Source: Eleginops maclovinus (taxonomy: Eukaryota; Chordata; Actinopteri; Perciformes; Eleginopidae). Taken from it: a stretch of 64,000 nt of DNA. The translations under genes were made by a program, and so were the position numbers. The number at the start of each line of letters is the position of its first letter. Position 1 is the first letter of the stretch. The stretch covers positions 35,837,881 to 35,901,880 of the forward strand of contig NC_086352.1 in NCBI RefSeq assembly GCF_036324505.1, given 5' to 3'. Positions 14,864-60,300 of the stretch are shown piece by piece. Below the pieces are notes generated by a model. The model did not search any database. It was not told the DNA's origin and saw only the letters and a program-made list of their open reading frames with translations.

Positions 14864-15318
14864 AGGGCTGTACAATTAATGTAATCGCAATCGCGATATC
14901 ACTTTGTGTTATTACATCACCGCAATAGGCTGCAATTTAATGGTGAGATTGACTACGTGTTCGCTGTCAGTGTGCAGTCTGATCATTATGCACGCCCCTC
15001 ATTATGTATGTGGATTACATTAAAACAAAGTACTTATAGTAGATGAACTACATAATTCAAAAGTACACATTAACTTTGGATAATAAAACGGGAGAAATAA
15101 ACCGAGCGCTCTCTTTTCCCCTCTCCCTCTCCTGGTAGCCAGTCCGTCTCATGCAGCTCGCTGATCCATTAATGTGAAAATGTGAAAAAAGTGACCCAAC
15201 TGTGAAGAATAAACCTATATCGAACTAGTTTAGCTTGTTCCAGATGTAGATAAGCTAGCTAATGCCTTGCACAGACTACACGACTGTCAAAGTTGTACAA
15301 TTGCATGCCAGTTCACAC
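14864..15318. mobile_element. Decayed DNA transposon-like sequence
   Basis: It begins 'tagggctgtacaattaatgt' and continues 'cgcaatcgcgatatcac', a pattern I recognise from the ends of a widespread fish DNA transposon family. The far end is unclear because an LTR-like insertion starts at about 15319. No coding sequence remains. Confidence 0.35.
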
Positions 15319-16062
15319 TGTTAGAAATAATCAATGTATTGAAACGGAACATTAAAAGATAATTCACTGTTTCTGGGCGGATCATATTTGTCTTATTCCG
15401 GTAGTATTACCGGATGTTGTTTTTAGCCTCAGATAGTATATTGTGTTGTATATATGAGTAGAGGGAGAAGGACGCGTGGAGTTACATACTAAACACACCG
15501 CCTCTACAACTCACTCATTGATGCTGCAATAATACTATTGCCAGTTTAATAACCGGATAAACTTCAGAAGGATTGCATAATAGAATATCGTAGGCGAGAG
15601 CTTCAGGACATCACTAACAAGATGGCGACGGTGACGTCATAAGAGGACCCGCCCCCGATAACGTCAGCCTATAGAAGAGTCCGGAGAACCCCATGTGACA
15701 AGCGGCCAAAAGGATCCAGCCCCCCGCTACCAACCAATGAGAGCACGAGACCGGAGCTCGTCTTATTTTGAAGTTGTTTATTGTATGGCCGGAAAGGGGT
15801 GGTTCTATAAAACATGTTTGTATTGTGAAATCGATCTCTCTTTTGTTCCGGACCGCCAGACAGTAACTACTGATGAGCTCCACTCATTCAGCGGCCTGTG
15901 GACGCGTGTATCGGGCTATTGAGCCACAGCTGTGAAACTTTTGTAAAACCTACTGCTCCATCCTTTTATTAAATACTCCTTTTAAACTTTCATGAGGAGC
16001 TTCACTTCGTTTTCTTTTAAATCGACGCCTGGGCTTCCAATAAAAGAACATTTCCTGCAACA
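15319..16062 (+). mobile_element. Solo-LTR-like element
   Basis: The unit begins TGTTAG and ends GCAACA, so the termini are short inverted repeats (TGTT/AACA). Inside are a TATA-like tataaaa at 15806-15812 and an aataaa at 16039-16044, in the order expected of U3-R-U5. Flanking 'ttcac' occurs on both sides (15312-15316 and 16064-16068), offset by one or two bases from the ends, so the target duplication is imperfect. No viral genes adjoin it, so it is at most a solo LTR of an old element. Confidence 0.5.
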
Positions 16063-16580
16063 CTTCACAACTCGCTCGGGAGTCTTGAAGTCATTGTGGT
16101 GTGCACACTAAGCGATTGAACGCAAAAGGGCGGTCACACACTACACGATCTGTCACCAGGAGAAATCCCCGAGGAGTCTGTCTGGTCTCCAAACTACGTT
16201 TTCTCAAGAATACACGCGAGAAGTGACACGGGAAATGAGGCGGATTTCGAACGTTATTATGTTTTACCTAGAAACTTTGCTGAAGCTTGTTAGCACATCA
16301 GCTAACGTTAACTTCAGTGAATTGTGTAACCTAGCTACAACTTTACAGTTCAAAATCAGGTTTCAAACAGCTGTATCGACTTGTGTAGGACAACGCTTCT
16401 TGTTCTTTTTTGAAAGTTGTGCGGCTCCTCCCCGGGGCTTTTCCTCACCCTGTGTCTTGTGCTCTCATTGGCTGTAGCTCGTCGGCGCACCCATTACCAG
16501 GCGCAACCCTTATCACACTACAGGATTTGGACAGGCCGACAGGTCCAGATATTTAGCTTGCTAGATATCTGTCGGGCGTA
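16063..16580. other. Repeat-like sequence, no gene
   Basis: Contains 'cacacactacacgatctgtc', echoing 'cacactatacgatt' near 836 and 'cagactacacgactgtc' near 15272. It is probably part of the dispersed element that the LTR-like unit entered. No exon was supported. Confidence 0.4.
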
Positions 16581-17059
16581 TATGGCAAACCCTTTTAACA
16601 TTTAATAGCTAGACTGGGTATGTGTTGCAGATATCTGTAATTCAGTTTTGCCTAGACAAAATTAACATTTCAGATATCTGCAACTACATTCTTCCTATCC
16701 ATAATTGTTATTTCAGATAGCCACAAAGACATTCTTCCTAGGACAAATGACGTAACTTTTGCCATTCATGTGTATGGGGTTTCTCATTACAGATATCTAC
16801 AACTCAGTTGCCGATATCCACAATGTGAATAACAGATATCTGCAACTGAATTGTAATTCCAGTTTGAGATATCTACAATTTGATTCTGACAAGTCATAAT
16901 TCCATTTCAAGATATCTTTAATTCACCTTAATTCAAGATATCTACATGTTCATTTTCAGATATCTTAAATTAAGTTTTAACTAGGCAAAATGACGTTGTA
17001 GACATCTGTAACTGGAGTTAGGGATAGTCATAATTGAATTGTAGATATCTATTATCAAG
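16580..17059. repeat. GATATC-rich dispersed repeat, copy 2
   Basis: The palindrome agatatct recurs about ten times at roughly 30-50 bp spacing. It is usually followed by 'gcaact', 'acaac' or 'gtaatt', and there are 'tgcctagacaaaat' and 'aactaggcaaaatgacg' blocks. The left edge matches copy 1 at 1066. No integrase sequence accompanies this copy. Confidence 0.75.
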
Positions 17060-18552
17060 CAGTGGCGTCTCTGGCACGAAAAGAATGGTGGGGCCCGGTC
17101 GCGCGCGTGCGCGCAAGCGGGGGGCTGTTGAAGTGGTACACATATATTCGCTGTAAGTGAGTCGTGTAAAGTGCACCTACCTGCTAACCTACTAACTAAG
17201 AGAGATCACATAAGCCAGGTGTATTAGCCTATAGTACAATACAGTAAGCAAATCCCACAATTCAGTAGTTGAACTCCATGCCACCATGCCATAGCGGGCC
17301 AGGACTGCATTTCCCGAAAGCGTCGTTGAGCAACTACCGTCGTAACTGTGGAGAGAGAGGGTTCAAAATGATAGTCTCTCTATCATGTAACGATAGTAGT
17401 TGTTCAACGACTCTTTCAGGAAACGCACCCCTGTATACAAGACACCGTATAGGCCTACCTTATTACTACCGGTTCCACACACAAGGCGGAGTTTTGAATT
17501 GAAGAAGGGCGAGGTTGATAATGTCATCGTTATCCAAAAGTGTCTCTCCACAAGACTCCACTGGCAGTTCTCCGGTGGGCCTAGCACCTGGCAGAAACAA
17601 CTCCTCCGTCCTCAAGCAAGATGGGACATGGAACGTTAACAGCCGCACTAACAGAGACTGATGAGGTAGTGGCAGCTCCCGGTTCTCCGGTAGGCCTAAC
17701 ACCTGGCAGAACAACTCTTCTGTCGTCTTCAAGCTCAATGGGAATGAGAACGACTAGGTGCCAGTGGAGCGCAGCTAACTTTAACTAAGTTAGGCTAACA
17801 GGAGCCACTAGCAAAAAGCCCACTCAGCCTCAACGACGTACAAGCTGTAAAGTTGAGCAGTGTTTGCTTAGGTCATTCAGCTACACTCACTAACATTACT
17901 TAACTAACTCACAAAAAAAGAAATGTAAGTAATATACAACTATAAAGGTCTGACTCAATAGCAAAGAACAAGATGGCACCTGCCGCTTCAGAACAGAAAC
18001 TTGGAATGACAAAATGTCTCTGCCTATCACGGGCAAAGTGAATTAACAAACTACTATTGGTTCGTTCAAAATTCAAATAAAAATGCATCAAACAAATAAC
18101 TGATTGGTCTAACTGTACAGAATTCTGCATCAACGGTGGATGGTAATATGTAACGTATGTCCTTCTATTATTTTTCAGTGGCTATGGGGCCAAAACCGTT
18201 GTGACCCACCGCTCATCATTGAAATCGCGTTGGGCAAGCGCACTGTGTTTTTGACTAGCAGTCAAAGGGGCCAGCCCCATGCCCGTTGAGGAAGACTGCT
18301 AGGAGAAGCGCGACCATTACTCAACACGTACAAGAAGTGATTTGGAATGTACCAGACAGTTACAGCGCTACCATTGTCATATTATGTCATATCATGTAAT
18401 AAACACGCAATAATGTTAGTTACGGAATAAAATACATATATATTACTTGTTGTTAGTGGAAATCGAATTATTTATCATGTCGTGAACTGCGCCACAGCGG
18501 GAACTAGTGTTGGGGCCCGGCCCCACTGGCCCCTAATGCAGAGACGACCCTG
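17060..18552. mobile_element. Non-autonomous hAT-like element with internal duplication
   Basis: The ends read cagtggcgtctctg on the left and cagagacgaccctg on the right (reverse complement cagggtcgtctctg), so the terminal inverted repeats differ at a few positions. Near each end is 'ggggcccgg'. Around 17560-17760 the block 'gcacctggcagaaacaac' is duplicated as 'acacctggcagaacaact'. No transposase frame is present. An 8-bp target duplication was not found. Confidence 0.65.
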
Positions 18553-19017
18553 CATCTTCCCTGCAGACATGGATGGACTTTGAGCTAAAAATATAAAGAT
18601 TTATTTTATACAAAAAATCTTTATTTTGATTTGTGGCCTAGCTGTGTGTGGCCCCAGCACTTCCTCATCCTCACAGAGGATATATCCCCTCTCTCCCACT
18701 GCCCGTAGAAGAGGCGTGAACACAGGGCTGATGCTCATACAGCTCCATGATGAGAACAACTCCTCCATCACTAGACCTCCCTCTAGCTCTTCCTCTCGCT
18801 GCTATGTACATATATTCGTTGTTGTTGTAAAACGTTTTTACATGTAGTCTTTTTCTAGTGTTTACATCCTGATTATTGTGTCAAGAATAAAGCAGTTCCA
18901 TGTTTATGGTCCTTTGGCGCGTGTGATTGTTAACTGGTTCATGTGTGCAGCAGTTTTTAATGAACGTGTGACTGTATACAGTCACACATTCAATACAAGT
19001 ACCAAATGTCTCCTGTG
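18553..19017. other. Intergenic DNA, nothing firm
   Basis: A weak open frame at 18626-18847 is serine-rich and not recognised. An aataaa lies at about 18886. A short inverted repeat, 'acgtgtgactgtat|acagtcacac', is at 18965-18987. Confidence 0.3.
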
Positions 19018-19266
19018 TCAGCTGTGATCGTCCTTCTTGATTTTCCCCAGGAGTCCACTGACTCCTGATGGATGACCTTTGACCTCTCCACAGTCGATGC
19101 TGTGAGAAGTTTTAGTCAGGTGCTGTTTCAGTGTCTTATCCAGAGTCTTAATGATGTCATTACACCCTTTTCTCCCTCTCAGTTGGGTCCTGTCTTCGGG
19201 GTATACCAGCAGAGGCTTTAGGGTGCTTCCTGTTGAGTGAGCAGTGTTTTGTCTCTGAAGAGTTAC
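19018..19266 (-). pseudogene. Possible coding-exon remnant, unrecognised
   Basis: The minus strand is open for 82 codons from a possible 3' splice site near 19267 to a stop at 19018-19020. It reads PLLVYPEDRTQLRGRKGCND and then KTLDKTLKQHLTKTSHSID. The basic and polar content looks more like protein than chance. I recognise neither the family nor neighbouring exons. It may be the last exon of a dead gene or repeat. Confidence 0.25.
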
Positions 19267-19299
19267 CTTTTCTTCGCTAAAGAAATATAATAATCATTT

Positions 19300-19990
19300 A
19301 ATTAATAAAATAATTTTCAGAATCAGAATCCTTTCTTAGTCTCACAGAGGAAATTTACATTGGTACAGCAAAGACACTATAATGATAGAGACAAAATAAA
19401 AACAGTATTTAGTAAAGTGGAAGGCACACATATTAAACATTTAAAGATCAAATAATAACGAGTCATTCCAAGTATAAAATTGTAAGTTGCAGTAGCCCAA
19501 TATCCCTTACACATACCACTGTTGCACTTTAACTCAAAGCCTTAGCCTGGTAAGATAACAAATGAATATGTGCTTATTTTCAGACATAAACAAATATTAA
19601 ACAAGAACATAGTTTTGGTTAAAAAAAACAATCATTAGCTTTTTTATATTATTAAGTGAAAAGTGTGAGAGAGTCACCTTCACTTCTCTAGATCCAGTTC
19701 AAGATCACATTAGAAGGACAAAAAGAACCAACACTATGTGAGTCCAGCCATCAGATTGGCCATTATTCCATATCAGAACAAGCTGTGGCCTTTGTTGCTA
19801 GTTTGTTTCCATCACAGATGTGAGGTAAACATCTGTTAGCATGCTCTGTAACCTCACCCTTCATATTAGTTGTTTGAAGGGGAGTGTACCAGGCACAATG
19901 GAAATTAATGGGACAGGTAAGATTAGCAATCATGAATCACCATGTCAAGCTATGGGATTGCCACTCCCTCCCCTGCATCAGTAAGACCTT
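19300..19990. other. Upstream region of mucin gene 1
   Basis: AT-rich. A fragment at about 19318-19375 ('cagaatcctttcttagtctcac') resembles a fish LINE 3' end. No other gene is seen; this region should hold the mucin enhancer elements, but none is identifiable by eye. Confidence 0.35.
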
Positions 19991-20001
19991 TTTCCCCCTG
20001 C

Positions 20002-20008
20002 TATAAAA
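20002..20008 (+). promoter_or_regulatory. TATA box of mucin gene 1
   Basis: tataaaa in a 'ccctgctataaaactctgg' context, 52 bases before the chosen ATG. This would place transcription start near 20030 and leave a short 5' leader. Mucin gene 2 has the same arrangement. Confidence 0.75.
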
Positions 20009-20053
20009 CTCTGGAACTCTCTCTCATCTTCCTCACAGTTTCCAAAGAAGCAA

Positions 20054-53308
<33,255 letters not shown>

Positions 53309-53400
53309 GGCCAAAACTAGGCATCAGCTGCATACATTTTCTTCTATTTATGTCTCATGTATTAGGGTGGATACAATTATAAACCCACCAATATCTCTTT

Positions 53401-53406
53401 AATAAA
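53401..53406 (+). terminator. Polyadenylation signal of mucin gene 1
   Basis: AATAAA, 93 bases after the stop codon, followed by 'gatcatactgtactgcaagc' and a TG-rich stretch ('tgtctgtttctc', 'gtgtgagtgtgtgg'). This is a canonical arrangement and gives a short 3' UTR. Confidence 0.8.
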
Positions 53407-54745
53407 GATCATACTGTACTGCAAGCCGAGTATGTCTGTTTCTCTATGCACACGTGTGAGTGTGTGGACGCGTCAATGTGAGAAGGGCCAACTTTGAAAT
53501 GAAATCTAAGTCAAATGTCTACAATAAACCCAGTTTTAATTTATTCAAATTAAATACATGATTTAATTTAATACACAATTCTGATTGGGAAATTTAGACA
53601 ATAAGGCCCCAGCAGGAAGAAAAGAAACACAAACAAGAAAACAATAGAAGGAAAGAGGTTAAAGGCGGGGAGAGCTGGACAACAGGATTTTACAGTCATT
53701 AGAGAGATCCGGGACACTTTTATTTCTATCTCATCAATGAGCTGCTCTCCACATATTAGCCCTTACTGAGGGTCTGATGAGGGTGATGTGCTTTGAGCAG
53801 TTATATTTCCCCCACCGACTTCCTCACAGATTTTCTCATTTGTAACATCTTTATCTCACTGTTTCCTGCTAGGCTGATTTTTGTTCAACAGTTCCCCGGT
53901 GATACAACATTCCATCCATAGCAACAAAGAGGAGAGAAGAGTGCTACGCTTACACTCAGATCAAGCTTATATCCACAGTGGAGCTATAGTTTATTCATTA
54001 TTAACTTTTTTCAAAAACAGTGTTCTTATTGTTATTTGATTTTGGTAAAAGGAGTTATCACAGAGGAAAACAGATCGATTGAAACCAAACACAAATTTAA
54101 TTTAGAAACTTTATCTTTCATATGTGTTGACCTATGTTTCAAATGAAGAGTTTCATGAAATGTGAAATGTGTACTGAATGAATAAGTTAGCATTTAATTT
54201 AAATTCACCAAAAAGGGAACCTTTTTCTAAGATTTCAGAGTTACACATTTAGTTTCTTTCTAGGAAATATCAACATGTGTATTATAGTAACTGCATATTG
54301 TAGCTCTTAGAGCAAGACCATGTTCTAAAGACTATCAGCAGCGCACATTCAGGCTGTGACCACATCCTGCTTCCAGTTTACCTCCCAACCCTGAGTATTT
54401 GCGCAGGACTTGTGACATAAAAGGTCATAGCAGCGCTATGATGACAGAGCAGCCAAATACAGAACATGGAAACTGCGCCAAGTCGCAGACAAGCGCTCCC
54501 AGTATGACGCCTTTGAGCAGGGCGGTGTCACACAACACGCATCCTCCAGTCAGGTCTTTGTTAGGCTCAGGGTGGAACAGAACATGTAATCATAGAAGTC
54601 TTAGTGCACAAGGATGTTCACTTAATCTACCTTTATCCTACTAACGCAGCAAATATCACTGACCTTTCAACATTAACTCATTAGGCATAGTAAGTGTCCA
54701 GGTGACAGTGTGGAGTTATGAAAGAGAAAAACAGGTCAGCCATCA

Positions 54746-54866
<121 letters not shown>

Positions 54867-56465
54867 TACTTTAGCATAGGATTTCTTTTAGGTTGTTTTC
54901 TAGCCAATGCTTAATACTTGTAAGCAGCTGCTCAGACACTATGCTCACATTCTTACATGAGCAGCTCTGTTTCAAAGACATATTTGTGGAAACTTAAATG
55001 TTAATCGGCTGTAAGTCAAAAAGAAATGAAGGATCAATAGCCTTAATATACATTGCACTTGTACCCACACAAAAAGATTGCACTTATATGACTTGAGTAT
55101 TGAAAAGTGAGTTGAAAATGTAACAAGAGCTTTGGTATAACACTAAAAGTTACAATATTTTCATAGGTAAAGTTATGCGATTTGTAATATTTTGTGTATT
55201 TGAGCAGATTTGTGTTCACAAAAGACTAAAACCAATGTCCAATTTATAAATATTTATAAAGAGACAGAGAAGCTTTAACTGGACTTTAGTAAAAAGAGTG
55301 AGTGACCAACATGAACAGAAAGGTGATGTGTGTGTTGTCCTGTCTGAATGGTCTGGGAGGGAACACTTCAACTCTGACCTGCTTTGTTTGAGTGACTAGA
55401 AGACTGTGAGACCACCCGACCTGTCCAACTGCTCACGGTCGGCTTCATCCATGTCGAATGACAAGAGTGGGAAAGCATAGAAGTATAACAAAAAATATAT
55501 TAACCTAAAAATAATAAAGGGCCTTAAAAACATAATCGAAATGTTACCAATTTATGACTAATTAAATTAAGAAAAGTGTCCATCTAAATGGACAGTTGTT
55601 GGTACAGACATCTTCTGAACATGTGTATTTTTATACTATACTTCTGCAAGAATTCAACTTGTAAGTAGTAATATTTCATAAAATGACTTTGCAATATATT
55701 GCATGCCATTTTCTGAGTTGACGGTGTTACATAAGGGCTGGCAAGTTTTTATTGACACCACACAAACACATTAGCTTGCAAAGCAGATCAGAGCTTTTGT
55801 GAACGATGCACCACAGGATGCATATCCTGGACTAAGGGAACTGAGTCAATGTGGAATATTTAAGCAGGCCTCTGAAATCAACACAAGCCAAACAACCCTA
55901 CCTCCTTAGAGAAACACCCTGGATGTAGACACCTGAACAATGTGGGATTTTGTGTTCAATTTCCAGAGCCGACTCGAGTGTTGGGTGTGGACCGCTGACT
56001 ATTACAACTTTTTTGCACTGAATAAGTTGTTGGTTATATATTTTGAATGTATAGTGCTTGGTATCTTTAAGTCATTTAAAATAATTAACATGAATGTTGA
56101 TTTAATGTCCAATTGTATTTTAAAGTAGAAAGAAGTATCTGGTTTGCAGGACACATTGTCTCTGATGTATATATTAAATCCCTGCTTGCATGGACCCATG
56201 AACGCACAGCCTTCTTTTAAGACTCTCATAACCTGGACACAAAACACCCAATCCAGTCCCCCACATCTTTAGACATACAGCTCAAATAAGCTGAATATAC
56301 AATAGTTAAGTCAAGTGAAATGTAGACAAAAATGTTGTTCAAATTCAACACAACATTTGCAAGTAAAACTTCATCAACAGAGCAACAATTACAACAATAG
56401 ATATCGATGGGAAAATGAAAAGCACTAAGAAAAACCGTTGAAGACCACTGAAAATACCTACGTCT

Positions 56466-56720
56466 TTAAGTTTTTTTAAGAAGTGTCAAAGGAGAAGAGG
56501 ACGCGCTTAAAAGCAACTTTATTGAGGATTTAAGAAGCCTAAATTGGAGTAGGGGCAAGAAGTCCCGAAATGTGTCATCTCTTGTATTGTAAAAAAACAC
56601 AATCACAGGTCTGTTTTTAACAGGTAGCCAGTGGAGGGATGCTAGCACTGGTGCATATGTAGATCCTTTTCTGTCTTTATTCAGAAGCGTGTTTTTGGAT
56701 TTTAGAGCATGGTTTCTTCA
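56466..56720 (-). mobile_element. LINE reverse-transcriptase-type fragment
   Basis: The minus strand encodes LASLHWLPVKNRPVI, the 'LHWLPV' signature found near the C-terminus of several LINE polyproteins. The downstream part is degraded. Confidence 0.4.
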
Positions 56721-56737
56721 TTTCATGATCCATTCAT

Positions 56738-56900
56738 GGGGAAGCTGTGGCGCAGTGGGATAGTGCGCTGAACTTCAGATCCGGGAAGAGCTGGTTCCAG
56801 TCTGAATACAGTCACACTGTCATTGTAACTCTTCACCCCAAATTGCTCCTGTGAGGGTTGTCCACAGTAATGAAGTGGCATGTAATGGACTATGTAATAA
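56738..56900 (+). mobile_element. tRNA-derived SINE
   Basis: Box A-like 'gctgtggcgcagtgggatag' and a degenerate box B 'ggttccagtct' are followed by 'accccaaattgctcctgtga', a tail seen in fish tRNA SINEs. Confidence 0.65.
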
Positions 56901-57244
56901 AGTCAATTTTCTTTCTCTTCAAAACTATGCATGCCCTCACAAAAACAACCCCTGCTTCTACCTAAACTGCATGTCTCTACGACAGCACCAAGACAGTGAG
57001 GCAGCTGGTCTTTATCCTTTCCAGCTGACGGTTCTGTGGTTCATCAGAGGCCTGTAAACGGAACAAGTGCAGTGATAGAGGTGGTGATATGTTTGCTGAG
57101 CAAACACATCAACCTTGTTTGTACTCAGAGGTATTCATTCCATATGCAAATACCAACCACACTTAAGACATTAACAGTGAAGGGGGGAAGGACAATAGGC
57201 GGAACCGCTTAACTCTCTTCCTCTCTGAGCTCCACCTTCGCGGT

Positions 57245-57250
57245 TATAAA
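57245..57250 (+). promoter_or_regulatory. TATA box of mucin gene 2
   Basis: tataaa in 'cgcggttataaaggcattt', 61 bases before the ATG. The spacing is close to that of mucin gene 1. Confidence 0.75.
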
Positions 57251-57305
57251 GGCATTTGCCCTCCAGGTGAGTAGTGTCATAGTGGGTCAGTCCTCAGGAG
57301 CAAAC

Positions 57306-60300
57306 ATGGGGACCATAGGATTCCAATTCACATCTTGGCTCATCTTCCTGATGCTGCTGGTCAGCTCAGTTCCTCATAAAGGTGAGTGGTGACCTGGAAA
57401 ATGCTAGCAGCTTCTCACTTTTACAGATAAATATTATAGATAGACTAAAAGCTGATTGGAAAATGTAATAGAGAGGAAAACTGGACATTAACAGTAACTC
57501 AGTTTGGAGGAAATAGGACGTACTCAATATATTGTCATTATGACATTTTATTTATCACTTTGATAGTGTTTCATTGTACTTGTCTGTAAAATATAATAAG
57601 AAACTACAAATACATTGTGTTATATTACAATACATTTGCAACATAATAGTCTTACTTTGACTTTCAAAGCACGAGTCAGCTCATTAGAGGTTACCCATCA
57701 TCATACCAAACACAGACTAATGTCATGTTTCACAGCCAACACCAAAGGACATGTCCCTGTTCGCTCAGTGTAAGCATCATTAGACTTTAATATTCAGGGA
57801 AGTGTCCAGACTACATTTACACAGTTGTTATGGGAAGCATTCAAATAAACATTTGTTCTCTTCATTACAGTAAACATAATTCCTTCTCTTCAGACAGGGA
57901 GCCTGAGTAAACTAAAGGGTTTTTGGTCACCCTTTCATTTCAGTTAAAAAGATGTGTGCTGATAATGTTAATCTTGTTTCAGCGAATGAAAATGAGATCG
58001 GCCGAGTATGCACAACTTGGGGTCATTACCACTGGAAGACATTTGATGGAGATTTCTACCAGCTGGCCTCCAGCTGTAACCATATCTTGGCCTACCAGTG
58101 TAAAGAAAGCTACAATGATTTCAGCCTCCAAATGAGGCGCACAGTCATTGACGACATCCCCACCATTAGCAACATTATCATAAATCTTGAAGGTTCTGAT
58201 GTGGAGATCTCCAACAGCTCAGTGATACTCGATGGCAAGACGTAAGTCCAAACCAGATCAGTCCAGCACATGATTCCCTGAGACACTTCGCAGGAATGTG
58301 ATATACACTTGAAAGCTTTATAAAAATGTATTAAGTCATCATTGAGTAAAGGTTCTTTAGGCTCCTTCACAACGCAAGATCTTTGTTTTACTGCAATCTG
58401 TTGTAGATACTTAAGCACACAAAGTTTAGATACATAGTTATTTTAACTACAATAGGAACAACTTCAAGCTGCACCTTTACTAAAAGCCGCAATGTGAAGC
58501 AGCTTACTCTTCCTGATAATGACTTCATTTAAGTTTTGCTTTCAGAAAAATGAACAAAACACCACTTTACATTTTAAAGGTCCCCTATTATGCCTTTTAT
58601 ACATACATATGTGTCCCTGGTTTGTAAGTAGACTCACAAAGTGTCAGAAAATACAACCCTTATTAGAGTTATTGCAGTAGGTAGGAATGTTCTCCTGTAT
58701 CTGTCCTTGTGACAGCGGAGCTGGAGCAGTCTGTTGGAGAAGGAGCTCCGCTGTCTGTCCAGCTACAGGTGGAGAGGGTGGGTGGGGTTATCCATGATGG
58801 ACAACAGTTTGTTCAGTGTCATCCTCTCCACCACAGCCTCAAAATTGTCCAGTTTGATGCCGATGACCGAGCCACCTTTCCTGATCAGTTCATTGATTCT
58901 GCTGGCGTCACCGGTGTTCTAGTGGTAAACACTGAGAAGTGTTTCAGAGATAATGCTTGATGTGGTTTTGAGCATAATATGGCGTTTAATAACGGAGTTT
59001 CTCTGTTAGAGAAACTTCTCTCTTCAGTTAGAGATCATGCATGATGCTCCAAAGGGCTGTGGTCAGCTTCAGCTCACCTCAAATTTAAAGCTACAGTCAC
59101 AGAATCAGCACTTCAGGAACAGGGCTGAAATAGAGGGGGATGAGGCATGCTACAATGGGGGATCTGTTTGGTATTTTGAGCAAAACACTTCACAGACATG
59201 TTTTGTATAGATATGAGACCTACAATATATTGTTCAAATATAGTATAATAGGAGACCTTTAAAGTCTATAATTAAGTCAGACTTTGACATTGTGTTTTTC
59301 TTCAATCTTCGGTTTGTTGTTTTTAACTTAAGTTGGTTACATGAAAGATATTATAAATATTCTATCCATCTATCAGTTATACATCAGTAATCCTTGAATG
59401 CGGACATTTCCAGAACACAGCTTTAATAATCTGTAAACTCTATGCAAAATGGCAGTGAGACAATCTCCAGATGTTGTATATTTGTTCATATATTTACACT
59501 TACTCTCTGCAGGGTTTCTCTGCCACATGTCACATACGGTGTGTCCATCATGGAGAAGGAATCTTATATCATCGTTGAAGCTAAACTGGGAATTACAGTG
59601 ACCTGGAACCTGGACGACTCCCTGGAAGTATGTAGCACACACGTGTTTCCAGTTCTGTGTTCATCTCATAGGGTTTATACGCAACCGCAAAATTACATTT
59701 CATTTGTCACAGATATGTATGGATAGATAGCAACCATTGACCCATCCTATCACTAGGAGCAGTTGTCAGCTATTATTCAGCATCCAAGAAGCAGAGGTTT
59801 CTAGGGGCTTGGGGCCATCGGGCAGTACCCCGGAGAGGAACTCTCAAGTCTCGAATCGCTACTGGGTCTGTTCCCTACAGTCCCTACAGGCTGAACTACT
59901 GCAGCCATATAAAGAGCCTTAGCTAAACCCTGTTTGTGTAAATGCTTGTTATGAATATGGAATAACAAACAAAAAAAACAATTAGTCCTAAAGGATCATC
60001 TTATTTATTTAATAAAAGCAACAATTCATACGAACAGGCCAAAACGATACAACACAAACAATACAACAATAAACCTATCTAATCCCAGTTGCACTTTGAA
60101 AGAGCTCCTGGCTACAGAGCGCCATTGTTGTCCTCATCAAAGTTACCACAGTCAGAAGTAATCACAACCCCTGAATAGGTTGATGAAGAATAAACAAGAT
60201 AAATTGCGGCCAGGAGTTCACAAACAATGACAAGAAATTAGAATTGCTCACAAAACCGTTATTTCAAGTTTCCCAATATGTGTGGTTTTGCTGGAAGTAG

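Noticed and set aside
57741..57775. Possible extra small exon in mucin gene 2
   Set aside because: It has an acceptor and a donor, but its phase would put a stop at the start of the VWD1 exon.
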